Positions 1 through 12,433 of a DNA stretch of 64,000 nt are shown in pieces (the first letter of the stretch is position 1; each line of letters opens with the position of its first letter). This stretch comes from Hydractinia symbiolongicarpus (lineage: Eukaryota > Cnidaria > Hydrozoa > Anthoathecata > Hydractiniidae). The stretch covers positions 28,639,501-28,703,500 of the forward strand of contig NC_079880.1 in the NCBI RefSeq assembly GCF_029227915.1. Reading direction: 5' to 3'. The position numbers and the translations under genes were made by a program. Under the pieces are notes generated by a model. It had not been told where the DNA came from. It worked only from the letters and a program-made list of their open reading frames with translations, and ran no database searches.

Positions 1-877
1 ATAACATTTTTGAAAACTACAAGTCTCATGCGTTTTAGTGGTGAAACGATAATTTAAAAAATCGTTTTGTAAATGAGTTTACTCACAGGGTAATTTCTCT
101 GTATATTTTCGACTATACGGGCCAAGCCCGGGCTTTACGGGAAATCGCGGGTTTTCGTTTGCCGGCAATTAAACCACTTTCATTTAGCGTCTCATCAAAA
201 ATGAAAACAAATCTGAAAACTACAAGTCTCATGCGTTTTAGTGGTGAAATAATAATTTAAAAAATCGTTCAGGAAATGAGTTTACTCCCTGGGTACTTTC
301 TTTGTATACGTTTGATTATACGGGCCGAGTCCGGGATTTACGGGAAATCGCAGGTTTTCGTTTGCCGGCGATTAAACTTCTTTTATTCAGCGTCTCATCA
401 AAAATGAAAACATTTTTGTAAACTACAAGTCTCATGCGTTTTAGTGGTGAAAAAACAATTTAAAAAATCTTTCGGGAAATGAGTTTACTCCCTTGGTACT
501 TTCTTTGTATACTTTTGACTATACGGGCCGAGTCCGGGGTTTACGGGAAATGGCGGGTTTTTGTTTGCCTGCGATTAAAGTTCTTTTATTCAGCGTCTCA
601 TCAAAAATGATAACATTTATGAAAACTACAAGTCTCATGCGTTTTAGTGGTGAAACGATAATTTAAAAAATCGTTTTGGAAATGAGTTTACTCACAGGGT
701 ACTTTCTTTGTATACGTTTGATTATACGGGCCGAGTCCGGGATTTACGGGAAATCGCGGGTTTTCGTTTGCCGGCGATTAAACTTCTTTTATTCAGCGTC
801 TCATCAAAAATGAAAACATTTTTGTAAACTACAAGTCTCATGCGTTTTAGTGGTGAAAAAATAATTTAAAAAATCGT
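1..877 (+). repeat. Array block: A tail, B2, E, A, B/E hybrid
   Basis: The window opens inside an A monomer (tail 1-65), followed by B2 (66), E (269), A (472) and a B/E hybrid (675). The hybrid starts like B (CTCACAGGG) and switches to E (GTTTGATTATACGGG) before its middle. The A at 472 has a C-like start (TACTCCCTTGG) and a TTGCCTGCG variant shared with A monomers near 22.4-24 kb and 48-49 kb, so this piece belongs with the B2-rich zone rather than with its right neighbour. Confidence 0.85.
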
Positions 878-2296
878 TTGGGAAATGAGTTTACTTCCTG
901 GGTACTTTCTTTGTATACTTTTGACTATACGGGCCGAGTTTGGGGTTTACGGGAAATGGCGGGTTTTCGTTTGCCGGCGATTAAAGTTCTTTTATTCAGC
1001 GTCTCATCAAAAATGATAACATTTTTGAAAACTACAAGTCTCATGCGTTTTAGTGGTGAAACGATAATTTAAAAAATCGTTTTGGAAATGAGTTTACTCA
1101 CAGGGTACTTTCTTTGTATATTTTCGACTATACGGGCCAAGCCCGGGATTTACGGGAAATCGCGGGTTTTCGTTTGCCGGCGATTAAACCACTTTCATTT
1201 AGCGTCTCATCAAAAATGAAAACATTTCTGAAAACTACAAGTCTCATGCGTTTTAGTGGTGAAAAAACAATTTAAAAAATCGTTCGGGAAATGAGTTTAC
1301 TCCCTGGGTACCTTCTTTGTATACTTTTGACTATACGGCAGAGTCCGGGATTTACGGGAAATCGCGGGTTTTCGTTTGCCGGCGATTAAAGTTCTTTTAT
1401 TCAGCGTCTCATCAAAAGTGATAACATTTTTGAAAACTACAAGTCTCATGCGTTTTAGTGGTGAAACGATAATTTAAAAAATCGTTTTGGAAATGAGTTT
1501 ACTCACAGGGTACTTTCTTTGTATATTTTCGACTATACGGGCCAAGCCCGGGATTTACGGGAAATCGCGGGTTTTCGTTTGCCGGCGATTAAACCACTTT
1601 CATTTAGCGTCTCATCAAAAATGAAAACATTTCTGAAAACTACAAGTCTCATGCGTTTTAGTGGTGAAAAAACAATTTAAAAAATCGTTCGGGAAATGAG
1701 TTTACTCCCTGGGTACCTTCCTTGTATACTTTTGACTATACGGCAGAGTCCGGGATTTACGGGAAATGGCGGGTTTTCGTGTGCCGGCGATTAAAGTTCT
1801 TTTATTCAGCGTCTCATCAAAAGTGATAACATTTTTGAAAACTACAAGTCTCATGCGTTTTAGTGGTGAAACGATAATTTAAAAAATCGTTTTGGAAATG
1901 AGTTTACTCACAGGGTACTTTCTTTGTATATTTTCGACTATACGGGCCAAGCCCGGGATTTACGGGAAATCGCGGGTTTTCGTTTGCCGGCGAATAAACC
2001 ACTTTCAATTAGCGTCTCATCAAAAATGAAAACATTTTTGAAAACTACAAGTCTCATGCGTTTTAGTGGTGAAAAAACAATTTAAAAAATCGTTCGGGAA
2101 ATGAGTTTACTCCCTGGGTACCTTCTTTGTATACTTTTGACTATACGGGCCGAGTCCGGGATTTACGGGAAATCGCGGGTTTTTTTTTGCCGGCGATTAA
2201 ACTTCTTTTAATCAGCGTCTCATCAAAAATGAAAACATTTTTGTAAACTACAAGTCTCATGCGTTTTAGTGGTGAAAAAATAACTTAAAAAATCGT
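878..2296 (+). repeat. 7-mer block A-B-C1-B-C1-B-G/E
   Basis: Monomers start at 878, 1081, 1284, 1486, 1689, 1891 and 2094. The C at 1689 carries two private changes, GAAATGGCGGG and TTCGTGTGCC, which recur in the C at 8988. The last monomer has a G front and an E tail (TTTTTGTAAAC, then GAAAAAATAACTT). This looks like the 9-mer HOR in which the material between G and E (F and D) was lost through a G/E exchange, with an extra B-C pair. The left part of this block differs from its partner at 8.2-8.8 kb; similarity to 8.79 kb onward begins near 1.49 kb. Confidence 0.8.
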
Positions 2297-3512
2297 TTGG
2301 GAAATGAGTTTACTTCCTGGGTACTTTCTTTGTATACTTTTGACTATACGGGCCGAGTCCGGGGTTTACGGGAAATGGCGGGTTTTCGTTTGCCGGCGAT
2401 TAAAGTTCTTTTATTCAGCGTCTCATCAAAAATGATAACATTTTTGAAAACTACAAGTCTCATGCGTTTTAGTGGTGAAACGATAATTTAAAAAATCGTT
2501 TTGGAAATGAGTTTACTCACAGGGTACTTTCTTTGTATATTTTCGACTATACGGGCCAAGCCCGGGATTTACGGGAAATCGCGGGTTTTCGTTTGCCGGC
2601 GATTAAACCACTTTCATTTATCGTCTCATCAAAAATGAAAACATTTCTGAAAACTACAAGTCTCATGCGTTTTAGTGGTGAAAAAACAATTTAAAAAATC
2701 GTTCGGGAAATGAGTTTACTCCCTGGGTACCTTCTTTGTATACTTTTGACTATATGGCAGAGTCCGGGATTTACGGGAAATCGCGGGTTTTCGTTTGCCG
2801 GCGATTAAAGTTCTTTTATTCAGCGTCTCATCAAAAGTGATAACATTTTTGAAAACTACAAGTCTCATGCGTTTTAGTGGTGAAACGATAATTTAAAAAA
2901 TCGTTTTGGAAATGAGTTTACTCACAGGGTACTTTCTTTGTATATTTTCGACTATACGGGCCAAGCCCGGGATTTACGGGAAATCGCGGGTTTTCGTTTG
3001 CCGGCGATTAAACCACTTTCATTTAGCGTCTCATCAAAAATGAAAACATTTCTGAAAACTACAAGTCTCATGCGTTTTAGTGGTGAAAAAACAATTTAAA
3101 AAATCGTTCGGGAAATGAGTTTACTCCCTGGGTACCTTCCTGGTATACTTTTGACTATACGGCAGAGTCCGGGATTTACGGGAAATCGCGGGTTTTCGTT
3201 TGCCGGCGATTAAACTTCTTTTATTCAGCGTCTCATCAAAAATGAAAACATTTCTGAAAACTACAAGTCTCATGCGTTTTAGTGGTGAAAAAATAATTTA
3301 AAAAATCGTTCGGGAAATGAGTTTTCTCCCTGGGTACCTTCTTTGTATACTTTTGACTATACGGGAAGAGTCTGGGATTTACGGGAAGTCGCGGGTTTTC
3401 GTTTGCCGGCGATTAAACTTCTTTTATTCAGCGTCTCATCAAAAATGAAAACATTTTTAAAAACTACAAGACTCATGCGTTTTAGTGGTGAAAAAATAAC
3501 TTAAAAAATCGT
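2297..3512 (+). repeat. 6-mer HOR A-B-C1-B-C2-D'
   Basis: Monomers start at 2297, 2500, 2703, 2905, 3108 and 3310, total 1,216 bp. Private markers are CTATATGGCAG in the first C and CCTGGTATAC in the second. D' has GAGTTTTCTCCC and GGGAAGAGTCTGGG, then an AAGACTCATGCG tail. The same 6-mer with the same markers recurs at 9596-10811, 7,299 bp away, so the two are copies of one event. It equals the canonical 9-mer with G, F, D and E replaced by a single D'. Confidence 0.85.
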
Positions 3513-5134
3513 TTGGGAAATGAGTTTACTTCCTGGGTACTTTCTTTGTATACTTTTGACTATACGGGCCGAGTCCGGGGTTTACGGGAAATGGCGGGTT
3601 TTCGTTTGCCGGCGATTAAAGTTCTTTTATTCAGCGTCTCATCAAAAATGATAACATTTTTGAAAACTACAAGTCTCATGCGTTTTAGTGGTGAAACGAT
3701 AATTTAAAAAATCGTTTTGGAAATGAGTTTACTCACAGGGTACTTTCTTTGTATACTTTTGACTATACGGCAGAGTCCGGGATTTACGGGAAATCGCGGG
3801 TTTTCGTTTGCCGGCGATTAAAGTTCTTTTATTCAGCGTCTCATCAAAAGTGATAACATTTTTGAAAACTACAAGTCTCATGCGTTTTAGTGGTGAAACG
3901 ATAATTTAAAAAATCGTTTTGGAAATGAGTTTACTCACAGGGTACTTTCTTTGTATGTTTTCGACTATACGGGCCAAGCCCGGGATTTACGGGAAATCGC
4001 GGGTTTTCGTTTGCCGGCGATTAAACCACTTTCATTTAGCGTCTCATCAAAAATGAAAACATTTCTGAAAACTACAAGTCTCATGCGTTTTAGTGGTGAA
4101 AAAACAATTTAAAAAATCGTTCGGGAAATGAGTTTACTCCCTGCGTACCTTCCTTGTATACTTTTGACTATACGGCAGAGTCCGGGATTTACGGGAAATC
4201 GCGGGTTTTCGTTTGCCGGCGATTAAACTTCTTTTATTCAGCTTCTCATCAAAAATGAAAACATTTCTGAAAACTACAAGTCTCATGCGTTTTAGTGGTG
4301 AAAAAATAATTTAAAAAATCGTTCGGGAAGTGAGTTTACTCCCTGGGTACCTTCTTTGTATACTTTTGACTATACGGGCCGAGTCCGGGATTTACGGGAA
4401 ATCGCGGGTTTTCTTTTGCCGGCGATTAAACTTCTTTTAATCAGCGTCTCCTCAAAAATGAAAAAATTTTTAAAAACTACAAGACTCATGGGCTTTAGTG
4501 GTGAAATAATAATTTAAAAAAACGTTCAGGAAATGAGTTTACTCCCTGGGTACTTTCTTTGTATACTTTTGACTATACGGGCCGAGTCCGGGATTTACGG
4601 GAAATCGCGGGTTTTCGTTTGCCGGCGATTAAACCACTTTCGTTAAGCGTCTCATCAAAAATGAAAACATTTCTGAAAACTACAAGTCTCATGCGTTTTA
4701 GTGGTGAAAAAATAATTTAAAAAATCGTTCGGGAAATGACTTTACTCCCTGGGTACCTTCTTTGTATACGTTTGACTATACGGGCAGAGTCTGGGATTTA
4801 CGGGAAGTCGCGGGTTTTCGTTTGCCGGCGATTAAACTTCTTTTATTCAGCGTCTCATCAAAAATGAAAACATTTCTGAAAACTACAAGTCTCATGCGTT
4901 TTAGTGGTGAAAAAATAATTTAAAAAATCGTTCGGGAAATGAGTTTTCTCCCTGGGTACCTTCTTTGTATACTTTTGACTATACGGGAAGAGTCTGGGAT
5001 TTACGGGAAGTCGCGGGTTTTCGTTTGCCGGCGATTAAACTTCTTTTATTCAGCGTCTCATCAAAAATGAAAACATTTTTAAAAACTACAAGACTCATGC
5101 GTTTTAGTGGTGAAAAAATAACTTAAAAAATCGT
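3513..5134 (+). repeat. 8-mer HOR A-B/C-B-C2-G-F-D-D'
   Basis: Monomers start at 3513, 3716, 3918, 4121, 4323, 4526, 4729 and 4932, total 1,622 bp. The second monomer begins as B (CTCACAGGG) and continues as C1 (ACGGCAGAG, GTGATAAC). One B/C hybrid therefore replaces the B-C1 pair of the 9-mer. The following B has TATGTTTTCG, a mark shared with the 8-mers at 5946, 10812 and 13447. D has GACTTTACTCCC. It differs from those three 8-mers in ending with D' instead of E. Confidence 0.87.
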
Positions 5135-5945
5135 TTGGGAAATGAGTTTACTTCCTGGGTACTTTCTTTGTATACTTTTGACTATACGGGCCGAGTCCGG
5201 GGTTTACGGGAAATGGCGGGTTTTCGTTTGCCGGCGATTAAAGTTCTTTTATTCAGCGTCTCATCAAAAATGATAACATTTTTGAAAACTACAAGTCTCA
5301 TGCGTTTTAGTGGTGAAACGATAATTTAAAAAATCGTTTTGGAAATGAGTTTACTCACAGGGTACTTTCTTTGTATACTTTTGACTATACGGCAGAGTCC
5401 GGGATTTACGGGAAATCGCGGGTTTTCGTTTGCCGGCGATTAAACCACTTTCGTTAAGCGTCTCATCAAAAATGAAAACATTTCTGAAAACTACAAGTCT
5501 CATGCGTTTTAGTGGTGAAAAAATAATTTAAAAAATCGTTCGGGAAATGACTTTACTCCCTGGGTACCTTCTTTGTATACGTTTGACTATACGGGCAGAG
5601 TCTGGGATTTACGGGAAGTCGCGGGTTTTCGTTTGCCGGCGATTAAACTTCTTTTATTCAGCGTCTCATCAAAAATGAAAACATTTCTGAAAACTACAAG
5701 TCTCATGCGTTTTAGTGGTGAAAAAATAATTTAAAAAATCGTTCGGGAAATGAGTTTTCTCCCTGGGTACCTTCTTTGTATACTTTTGACTATACGGGAA
5801 GAGTCTGGGATTTACGGGAAGTCGCGGGTTTTCGTTTGCCGGCGATTAAACTTCTTTTATTCAGCGTCTCATCAAAAATGAAAACATTTTTAAAAACTAC
5901 AAGACTCATGCGTTTTAGTGGTGAAAAAATAACTTAAAAAATCGT
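5135..5945 (+). repeat. 4-mer A-(B/C/F)-D-D'
   Basis: Monomers start at 5135, 5338, 5540 and 5743, total 811 bp. The flanking A, D and D' match those of the 8-mer immediately upstream, but B, C2, G and F are gone and one hybrid stands in their place. This is the pattern expected from an in-register exchange between the B/C hybrid (position 2) and F (position 6) of two 8-mers, removing four monomers. I saw this exact 4-mer only here. Confidence 0.88.
5338..5539 (+). other. Hybrid monomer: B/C front, F tail (crossover scar)
   Basis: The front (CTCACAGGGTAC, then ACGGCAGAGTCC) is the same as the B/C monomer at 3716. The tail (ACCACTTTCGTTAAGCG, CATTTCTG, GAAAAAATAAT) is the same as the F monomer at 4526. 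The switch lies between the GGCAG deletion near 5391 and the ACCACTTTCG word near 5446, inside a stretch identical in both parents. Length is 202 bp because the C-type deletion was inherited. The scar explains why the surrounding unit has four monomers rather than eight. Confidence 0.88.
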
Positions 5946-7567
5946 TTGGGAAATGAGTTTACTTCCTGGGTACTTTCTTTGTATACTTTTGACTATACGG
6001 GCCGAGTCCGGGGTTTACGGGAAATGGCGGGTTTTCGTTTGCCGGCGATTAAAGTTCTTTTATTCAGCGTCTCATCAAAAATGATAACATTTTTGAAAAC
6101 TACAAGTCTCATGCGTTTTAGTGGTGAAACGATAATTTAAAAAATCGTTTTGGAAATGAGTTTACTCACAGGGTACTTTCTTTGTATACTTTTGACTATA
6201 CGGCAGAGTCCGGGATTTACGGGAAATCGCGGGTTTTCGTTTGCCGGCGATTAAAGTTCTTTTATTCAGCGTCTCATCAAAAGTGATAACATTTTTGAAA
6301 ACTACAAGTCTCATGCGTTTTAGTGGTGAAACGATAATTTAAAAAATCGTTTTGGAAATGAGTTTACTCACAGGGTACTTTCTTTGTATGTTTTCGACTA
6401 TACGGGCCAAGCCCGGGATTTACGGGAAATCGCGGGTTTTCGTTTGCCGGCGATTAAACCACTTTCATTTAGCGTCTCATCAAAAATGAAAACATTTCTG
6501 AAAACTACAAGTCTCATGCGTTTTAGTGGTGAAAAAACAATTTAAAAAATCGTTCGGGAAATGAGTTTACTCCCTGGGTACCTTCCTTGTATACTTTTGA
6601 CTATACGGCAGAGTCCGGGATTTACGGGAAATCACGGGTTTTCGTTTGCCGGCGATTAAACTTCTTTTATTCAGCTTCTCATCAAAAATGAAAACATTTC
6701 TGAAAACTACAAGTCTCATGCGTTTTAGTGGTGAAAAAATAATTTAAAAAATCGTTCGGGAAGTGAGTTTACTCCCTGGGTACCTTCTTTGTATACTTTT
6801 GACTATACGGGCCGAGTCCGGGATTTACGGGAAATCGCGGGTTTTCTTTTGCCGGCGATTAAACTTCTTTTAATCAGCGTCTCCTCAAAAATGAAAAAAT
6901 TTTTAAAAACTACAAGACTCATGGGCTTTAGTGGTGAAATAATAATTTAAAAAAACGTTCAGAAAATGAGTTTACTCCCTGGGTACTTTCTTTGTATACT
7001 TTTGACTATACGGGCCGAGTCCGGGATTTACGGGAAATCGCGGGTTTTCGTTTGCCGGCGATTAAACCACTTTCGTTAAGCGTCTCATCAAAAATGAAAA
7101 CATTTCTGAAAACTACAAGTCTCATGCGTTTTAGTGGTGAAAAAATAATTTAAAAAATCGTTCGGGAAATGACTTTACTCCCTGGGTACCTTCTTTGTAT
7201 ACGTTTGACTATACGGGCAGAGTCTGGGATTTACGGGAAGTCGCGGGTTTTCGTTTGCCGGCGATTAAACTTCTTTTATTCAGCGTCTCATCAAAAATGA
7301 AAACATTTTTAAAAATTACAAGTCTCATGGGTTTTAGTGGTGAAATAATAATTTAAAAAATCGTTCGGGAAATGAGTTTACTCCCTGGGTACTTTCTTTG
7401 TATACTTTTGATTATACGGGCCGAGTCCGGGATTTACGGGAAATCGCAGGTTTTCGTTTGCCGGCGATTAAACTTCTTTTATTCAGCGACTCATCAAAAA
7501 TGAAAACATTTTTGTAAACTACAAGTCTCGTGCGTTTTAGTGGTGAAAAAATAATTTAAAGAATCGT
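5946..7567 (+). repeat. 8-mer HOR A-B/C-B-C2-G-F-D-E
   Basis: Monomers start at 5946, 6149, 6351, 6554, 6756, 6959, 7162 and 7365, total 1,622 bp. This is the standard 8-mer form: the 9-mer with the first B and C1 fused into one B/C hybrid. E has CAGCGACTCATC and a GTCTCGTGCG tail, marks that also occur in the E monomers at 12231, 14866, 21149, 45783 and 47607. It matches the 8-mer at 13447 (offset 7,501 bp). Confidence 0.88.
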
Positions 7568-8581
7568 TTGGGAAATGAGTTTACTTCCTGGGTACTTTCT
7601 TTGTATACTTTTGACTATACGGGCCGAGTCCGGGGTTTACGGGAAATGGCGGGTTTTCGTTTGCCGGCGATTAAAGTTCTTTTCTTCAGCCTCTCATCAA
7701 AAATGATAACATTTTTGAAAAATACAAGTCTCATGCGTTTTAGTGGTGAAACGATAATTTAAAAAATCGTTTTGGAAATGAGTTTACTCAAAGGGTACTT
7801 TCTTTGTATATTTTCGACTATACGGGCCAAGTCCCGGATTTACGGGAAATCGCGGGTTTTCGTTTGCCGGCGATTAAACCACTTTCATTTAGCGTCTCAT
7901 CAAAAATGAAAACATTTCTGAAATCTACAAGTCTCATGCGTTTTAGTGGTGAAAAAACAATTTAAAAAATCGTTCGGGAAATGTGTTTACTCCCTGGGTA
8001 CCTTCTTTGTATACTTTTGACTATACGGCAGAGTCCGGGATTTACGGGAAATCGCGGGTTTTCGTTTGCCGGCGATTAAACTTCTTTTATTCAGCGTCTC
8101 ATCAAAAATGAAAACATTTTTAAAAATTACAAGTCTCATGGGCTTTAGTGGTGAAATAATAATTTAAAAAATCGTTCGGGAAATGAGTTTACTCCCTGGG
8201 TACTTTCTTTGTATACTTTTGATTATACGGGCCGAGTCCGGGGTTTACGGGAAATGGCGGGTTTTCGTTTGCCGGCGATTAAAGTTCTTTTATTCAGCCT
8301 CTCATCAAAAATGATAACATTTTTGAAAAATACAAGTCTCATGCGTTTTAGTGGTGAAACGATAATTTAAAAAATCGTTTTGGAAATGAGTTTACTCACA
8401 GGGTACCTTCTTTGTATACTTTTGACTATACGGGCCGAGTCCGGGATTTACGGGAAATCGCGGGTTTTCTTTTGCCGGCGATTAAACTTCTTTTAATCAG
8501 CGTCTAATCAAAAATAAAAACATTTTTGTAAACTACAAGTCTCATGCGTTTTAGTGGTGAAAAAAGAACTTAAAAAATTGT
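7568..8581 (+). repeat. 5-mer A'-B-C/D-E/A-B/G/E
   Basis: Monomers start at 7568, 7771, 7974, 8176 and 8379, total 1,014 bp. A' carries CAGCCTCTC and TTGAAAAATACAAG. Three of the five monomers are hybrids: C front with D tail (CATGGGC, GAAATAAT), E front with A tail, and a B start followed by G core and E tail ending GAAAAAAGAACTT. The same succession recurs at 15069-16082 (offset 7,501 bp); the B here reads CTCAAAGGG where the partner reads CTCACAGGG. Confidence 0.83.
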
Positions 8582-9595
8582 TTGGGAAATGAGTTTACTT
8601 CCTGGGTACTTTCTTTGTATACTTTTGACTATACGGGCCGAGTCCGGGGTTTACGGGAAATGGCGGGTTTTCGTTTGCCGGCGATTAAAGTTCTTTTATT
8701 CAGCGTCTCATCAAAAATGATAACATTTTTGAAAACTACAAGTCTCATGCGTTTTAGTGGTGAAACGATAATTTAAAAAATCGTTTTTGAAATGAGTTTA
8801 CTCACAGGGTACTTTCTTTGTATATTTTCGACTATACGGGCCAAGCCCGGGATTTACGGGAAATCGCGGGTTTTCGTTTGCCGGCGATTAAACCACTTTC
8901 ATTTAGCGTCTCATCAAAAATGAAAACATTTCTGAAAACTACAAGTCTCATGCGTTTTAGTGGTGAAAAAACAATTTAAAAAATCGTTCGGGAAATGAGT
9001 TTACTCCCTGGGTACCTTCCTTGTATACTTTTGACTATACGGCAGAGTCCGGGATTTACGGGAAATGGCGGGTTTTCGTGTGCCGGCGATTAAAGTTCTT
9101 TTATTCAGCGTCTCATCAAAAGTGATAACATTTTTGAAAACTACAAGTCTCATGCGTTTTAGTGGTGAAACGATAATTTAAAAAATCGTTTTGGAAATGA
9201 GTTTACTCACAGGGTACTTTCTTTGTATATTTTCGACTATACGGGCCAAGCCCGGGATTTACGGGAAATCGCGGGTTTTCGTTTGGCGGCGAATAAACCA
9301 CTTTCATTTAGCGTCTCATCAAAAATGAAAACATTTTTGAAAACTACAAGTCTCATGCGTTTTAGTGGTGAAAAAACAATTTAAAAAATCGTTCGGGAAA
9401 TGCGTTTACTCCCTGGGTACCTTCTTTGTATACTTTTGACTATACGGGCCGAGTCCGGGATTTACGGGAAATCGCGGGGTTTTTTTTGCCGGCGATTAAA
9501 CTTCTTTTAATCAGCGTCTCATCAAAAATGAAAACATTTTTGTAAACTACAAGTCTCATGCGTTTTAGTGGTGAAAAAATAACTTAAAAAATCGT
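8582..9595 (+). repeat. 5-mer A-B-C1-B-G/E
   Basis: Monomers start at 8582, 8785, 8988, 9190 and 9393, total 1,014 bp. The C1 at 8988 shares GAAATGGCGGG and TTCGTGTGCC with the C at 1689, and the G/E hybrid matches that at 2094. It is therefore a partial copy of the 878-2296 block, shorter by one B-C pair. The first B has TCGTTTTTGAAATG, shared with 16286, 17705 and 18515. One base in the second B has changed the NaeI-type word to TTTGGCGGCG. Confidence 0.83.
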
Positions 9596-10811
9596 TTGGG
9601 AAATGAGTTTACTTCCTGGGTACTTTCTTTGTATACTTTTGACTATACGGGCCGAGTCCGGGGTTTACGGGAAATGGCGGGTTTTCGTTTGCCGGCGATT
9701 AAAGTTCTTTTATTCAGCGTCTCATCAAAAATGATAACATTTTTGAAAACTACAAGTCTCATGCGTTTTAGTGGTGAAACGATAATTTAAAAAATCGTTT
9801 TGGAAATGAGTTTACTCACAGGGTACTTTCTTTGTATATTTTCGACTATACGGGCCAAGCCCGGGATTTACGGGAAATCGCGGGTTTTCGTTTGCCGGCG
9901 ATTAAACCACTTTCATTTATCGTCTCATCAAAAATGAAAACATTTCTGAAAACTACAAGTCTCATGCGTTTTAGTGGTGAAAAAACAATTTAAAAAATCG
10001 TTCGGGAAATGAGTTTACTCCCTGGGTACCTTCTTTGTATACTTTTGACTATATGGCAGAGTCCGGGATTTACGGGAAATCGCGGGTTTTCGTTTGCCGG
10101 CGATTAAAGTTCTTTTATTCAGCGTCTCATCAAAAGTGATAACATTTTTGAAAACTACAAGTCTCATGCGTTTTAGTGGTGAAACGATAATTTAAAAAAT
10201 CGTTTTGGAAATGAGTTTACTCACAGGGTACTTTCTTTGTATATTTTCGACTATACGGGCCAAGCCCGGGATTTACGGGAAATCGCGGGTTTTCGTTTGC
10301 CGGCGATTAAACCACTTTCATTTAGCGTCTCATCAAAAATGAAAACATTTCTGAAAACTACAAGTCTCATGCGTTTTAGTGGTGAAAAAACAATTTAAAA
10401 AATCGTTCGGGAAATGAGTTTACTCCCTGGGTACCTTCCTGGTATACTTTTGACTATACGGCAGAGTCCGGGATTTACGGGAAATCGCGGGTTTTCGTTT
10501 GCCGGCGATTAAACTTCTTTTATTCAGCGTCTCATCAAAAATGAAAACATTTCTGAAAACTACAAGTCTCATGCGTTTTAGTGGTGAAAAAATAATTTAA
10601 AAAATCGTTCGGGAAATGAGTTTTCTCCCTGGGTACCTTCTTTGTATACTTTTGACTATACGGGAAGAGTCTGGGATTTACGGGAAGTCGCGGGTTTTCG
10701 TTTGCCGGCGATTAAACTTCTTTTATTCAGCGTCTCATCAAAAATGAAAACATTTTTAAAAACTACAAGACTCATGCGTTTTAGTGGTGAAAAAATAACT
10801 TAAAAAATCGT
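9596..10811 (+). repeat. 6-mer HOR A-B-C1-B-C2-D', second copy
   Basis: Monomers start at 9596, 9799, 10002, 10204, 10407 and 10609. It repeats the 2297-3512 unit with the same private markers (CTATATGGCAG, CCTGGTATAC, GAGTTTTCTCCC, GGGAAGAGTC). The last third of this block is also the left end of the 2,635-bp tandem duplication that starts near 10311. Confidence 0.87.
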
Positions 10812-12433
10812 TTGGGAAATGAGTTTACTTCCTGGGTACTTTCTTTGTATACTTTTGACTATACGGGCCGAGTCCGGGGTTTACGGGAAATGGCGGGTTT
10901 TCGTTTGCCGGCGATTAAAGTTCTTTTATTCAGCGTCTCATCAAAAATGATAACATTTTTGAAAACTAAAAGTCTCATGCGTTTTAGTGGTGAAACGATA
11001 ATTTAAAAAATCGTTTTGGAAATGAGTTTACTCACAGGGTACTTTCTTTGTATACTTTTGACTATACGGCAGAGTCCGGGATTTACGGGAAATCGCGGGT
11101 TTTCGTTTGCCGGCGATTAAAATACTTTTATTCAGCGTCTCATCAAAAGTGATAACATTTTTGAAAACTACAAGTCTCATGCGTTTTAGTGGTGAAACGA
11201 TAATTTAAAAAATCGTTTTGGAAATGAGTTTACTCACAGGGTACTTTCTTTGTATGTTTTCGACTATACGGGCCAAGCCCGGGATTTACGGGAAATCGCG
11301 GGTTTTCGTTTGCCGGCGATTAAACCACTTTCATTTAGCGTCTCATCAAAAATGAAAACATTTCTGAAAACTACAAGTCTCATGCGTTTTAGTGGTGAAA
11401 AAACAATTTAAAAAATCGTTCGGGAAATGAGTTTACTCCCTGGGTACCTTCCTTGTATACTTTTGACTATACGGCAGAGTCCGGGATTTACGGGAAATCG
11501 CGGGTTTTCGTTTGCCGGCGATTAAACTTCTTTTATTCAACTTCTCATCAAAAATGAAAACATTTCTGAAAACTACAAGTCTCATGCGTTTTAGTGGTGA
11601 AAAAATAATTTAAAAAATCGTTCGGGAAGTGAGTTTACTCCCTGGGTACCTTCTTTGTATACTTTTCACTATACGGGCCGAGTCCGGGATTTACGGGAAA
11701 TCGCGGGTTTTCTTTTGCCGGCGATTAAACTTCTTTTAATCAGCGTCTCCTCAAAAATGAAAAAATTTTTAAAAACTACAAGACTCATGGGCTTTAGTGG
11801 TGAAATAATAATTTAAAAAAACGTTCAGGAAATGAGTTTACTCCCTGGGTACTTTCTTTGTATACTTTTGACTATACGGGCCGAGTCCGGGATTTACGGG
11901 AAATCGCGGGTTTTCGTTTGCCGGCGATTAAACCACTTTTGTTAAGCGTCTCATCAAAAATGAAAACATTTCTGAAAACTACAAGTCTCATGCGTTTTAG
12001 TGGTGAAAAAATAATTTAAAAAATCGTTCGGGAAATGACTTTACTCCCTGGGTACCTTCTTTGTATACGTTTGACTATACGGGCAGAGTCTGGGATTTAC
12101 GGGAAGTCGCGGGTTTTCGTTTGCCGGCGATTAAACTTCTTTTATTCAGCGTCTCATCAAAAATGAAAACATTTTTAAAAATTACAAGTCTCATGGGTTT
12201 TAGTGGTGAAATAATAATTTAAAAAATCGTTCGGGAAATGAGTTTACTCCCTGGGTACTTTCTTTGTATACTTTTGATTATACGGGCCGAGTCCGGGATT
12301 TACGGGAAATCGCAGGTTTTCGTTTGCCGGCGATTAAACTTCTTTTATTCAGCGACTCATCAAAAATGAAAACATTTTTGTAAACTACAAGTCTCGTGCG
12401 TTTTAGTGGTGAAAAAATAATTTAAAGAATCGT
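10812..12433 (+). repeat. 8-mer HOR A-B/C-B-C2-G-F-D-E
   Basis: Monomers start at 10812, 11015, 11217, 11420, 11622, 11825, 12028 and 12231. It has the same order and marks as 5946-7567 and 13447-15068. Small differences are ACTAAAAGTC in A, AAAATACTTT in the B/C hybrid, TTCAACTTCTC in C2, TTTTCACTATACG in G and ACTTTTGTTAAG in F. From 12231 leftward to about 8785 it aligns with 1.49-4.93 kb at an offset of 7,299 bp. Confidence 0.87.

Noticed and set aside
878-1072. Recurrent 64-codon open frame (plus strand, TTG start) repeated through the array as a possible small-protein family
   Set aside because: The frame exists because the type A monomer happens to lack stops between the linker and AATTTAA. 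It starts at TTG, has no constant start context apart from the repeat itself, and the 203-bp period is not a multiple of three. Constancy of the peptide only reflects homogenised DNA, and other monomer types with the same words are frameshifted or stopped.
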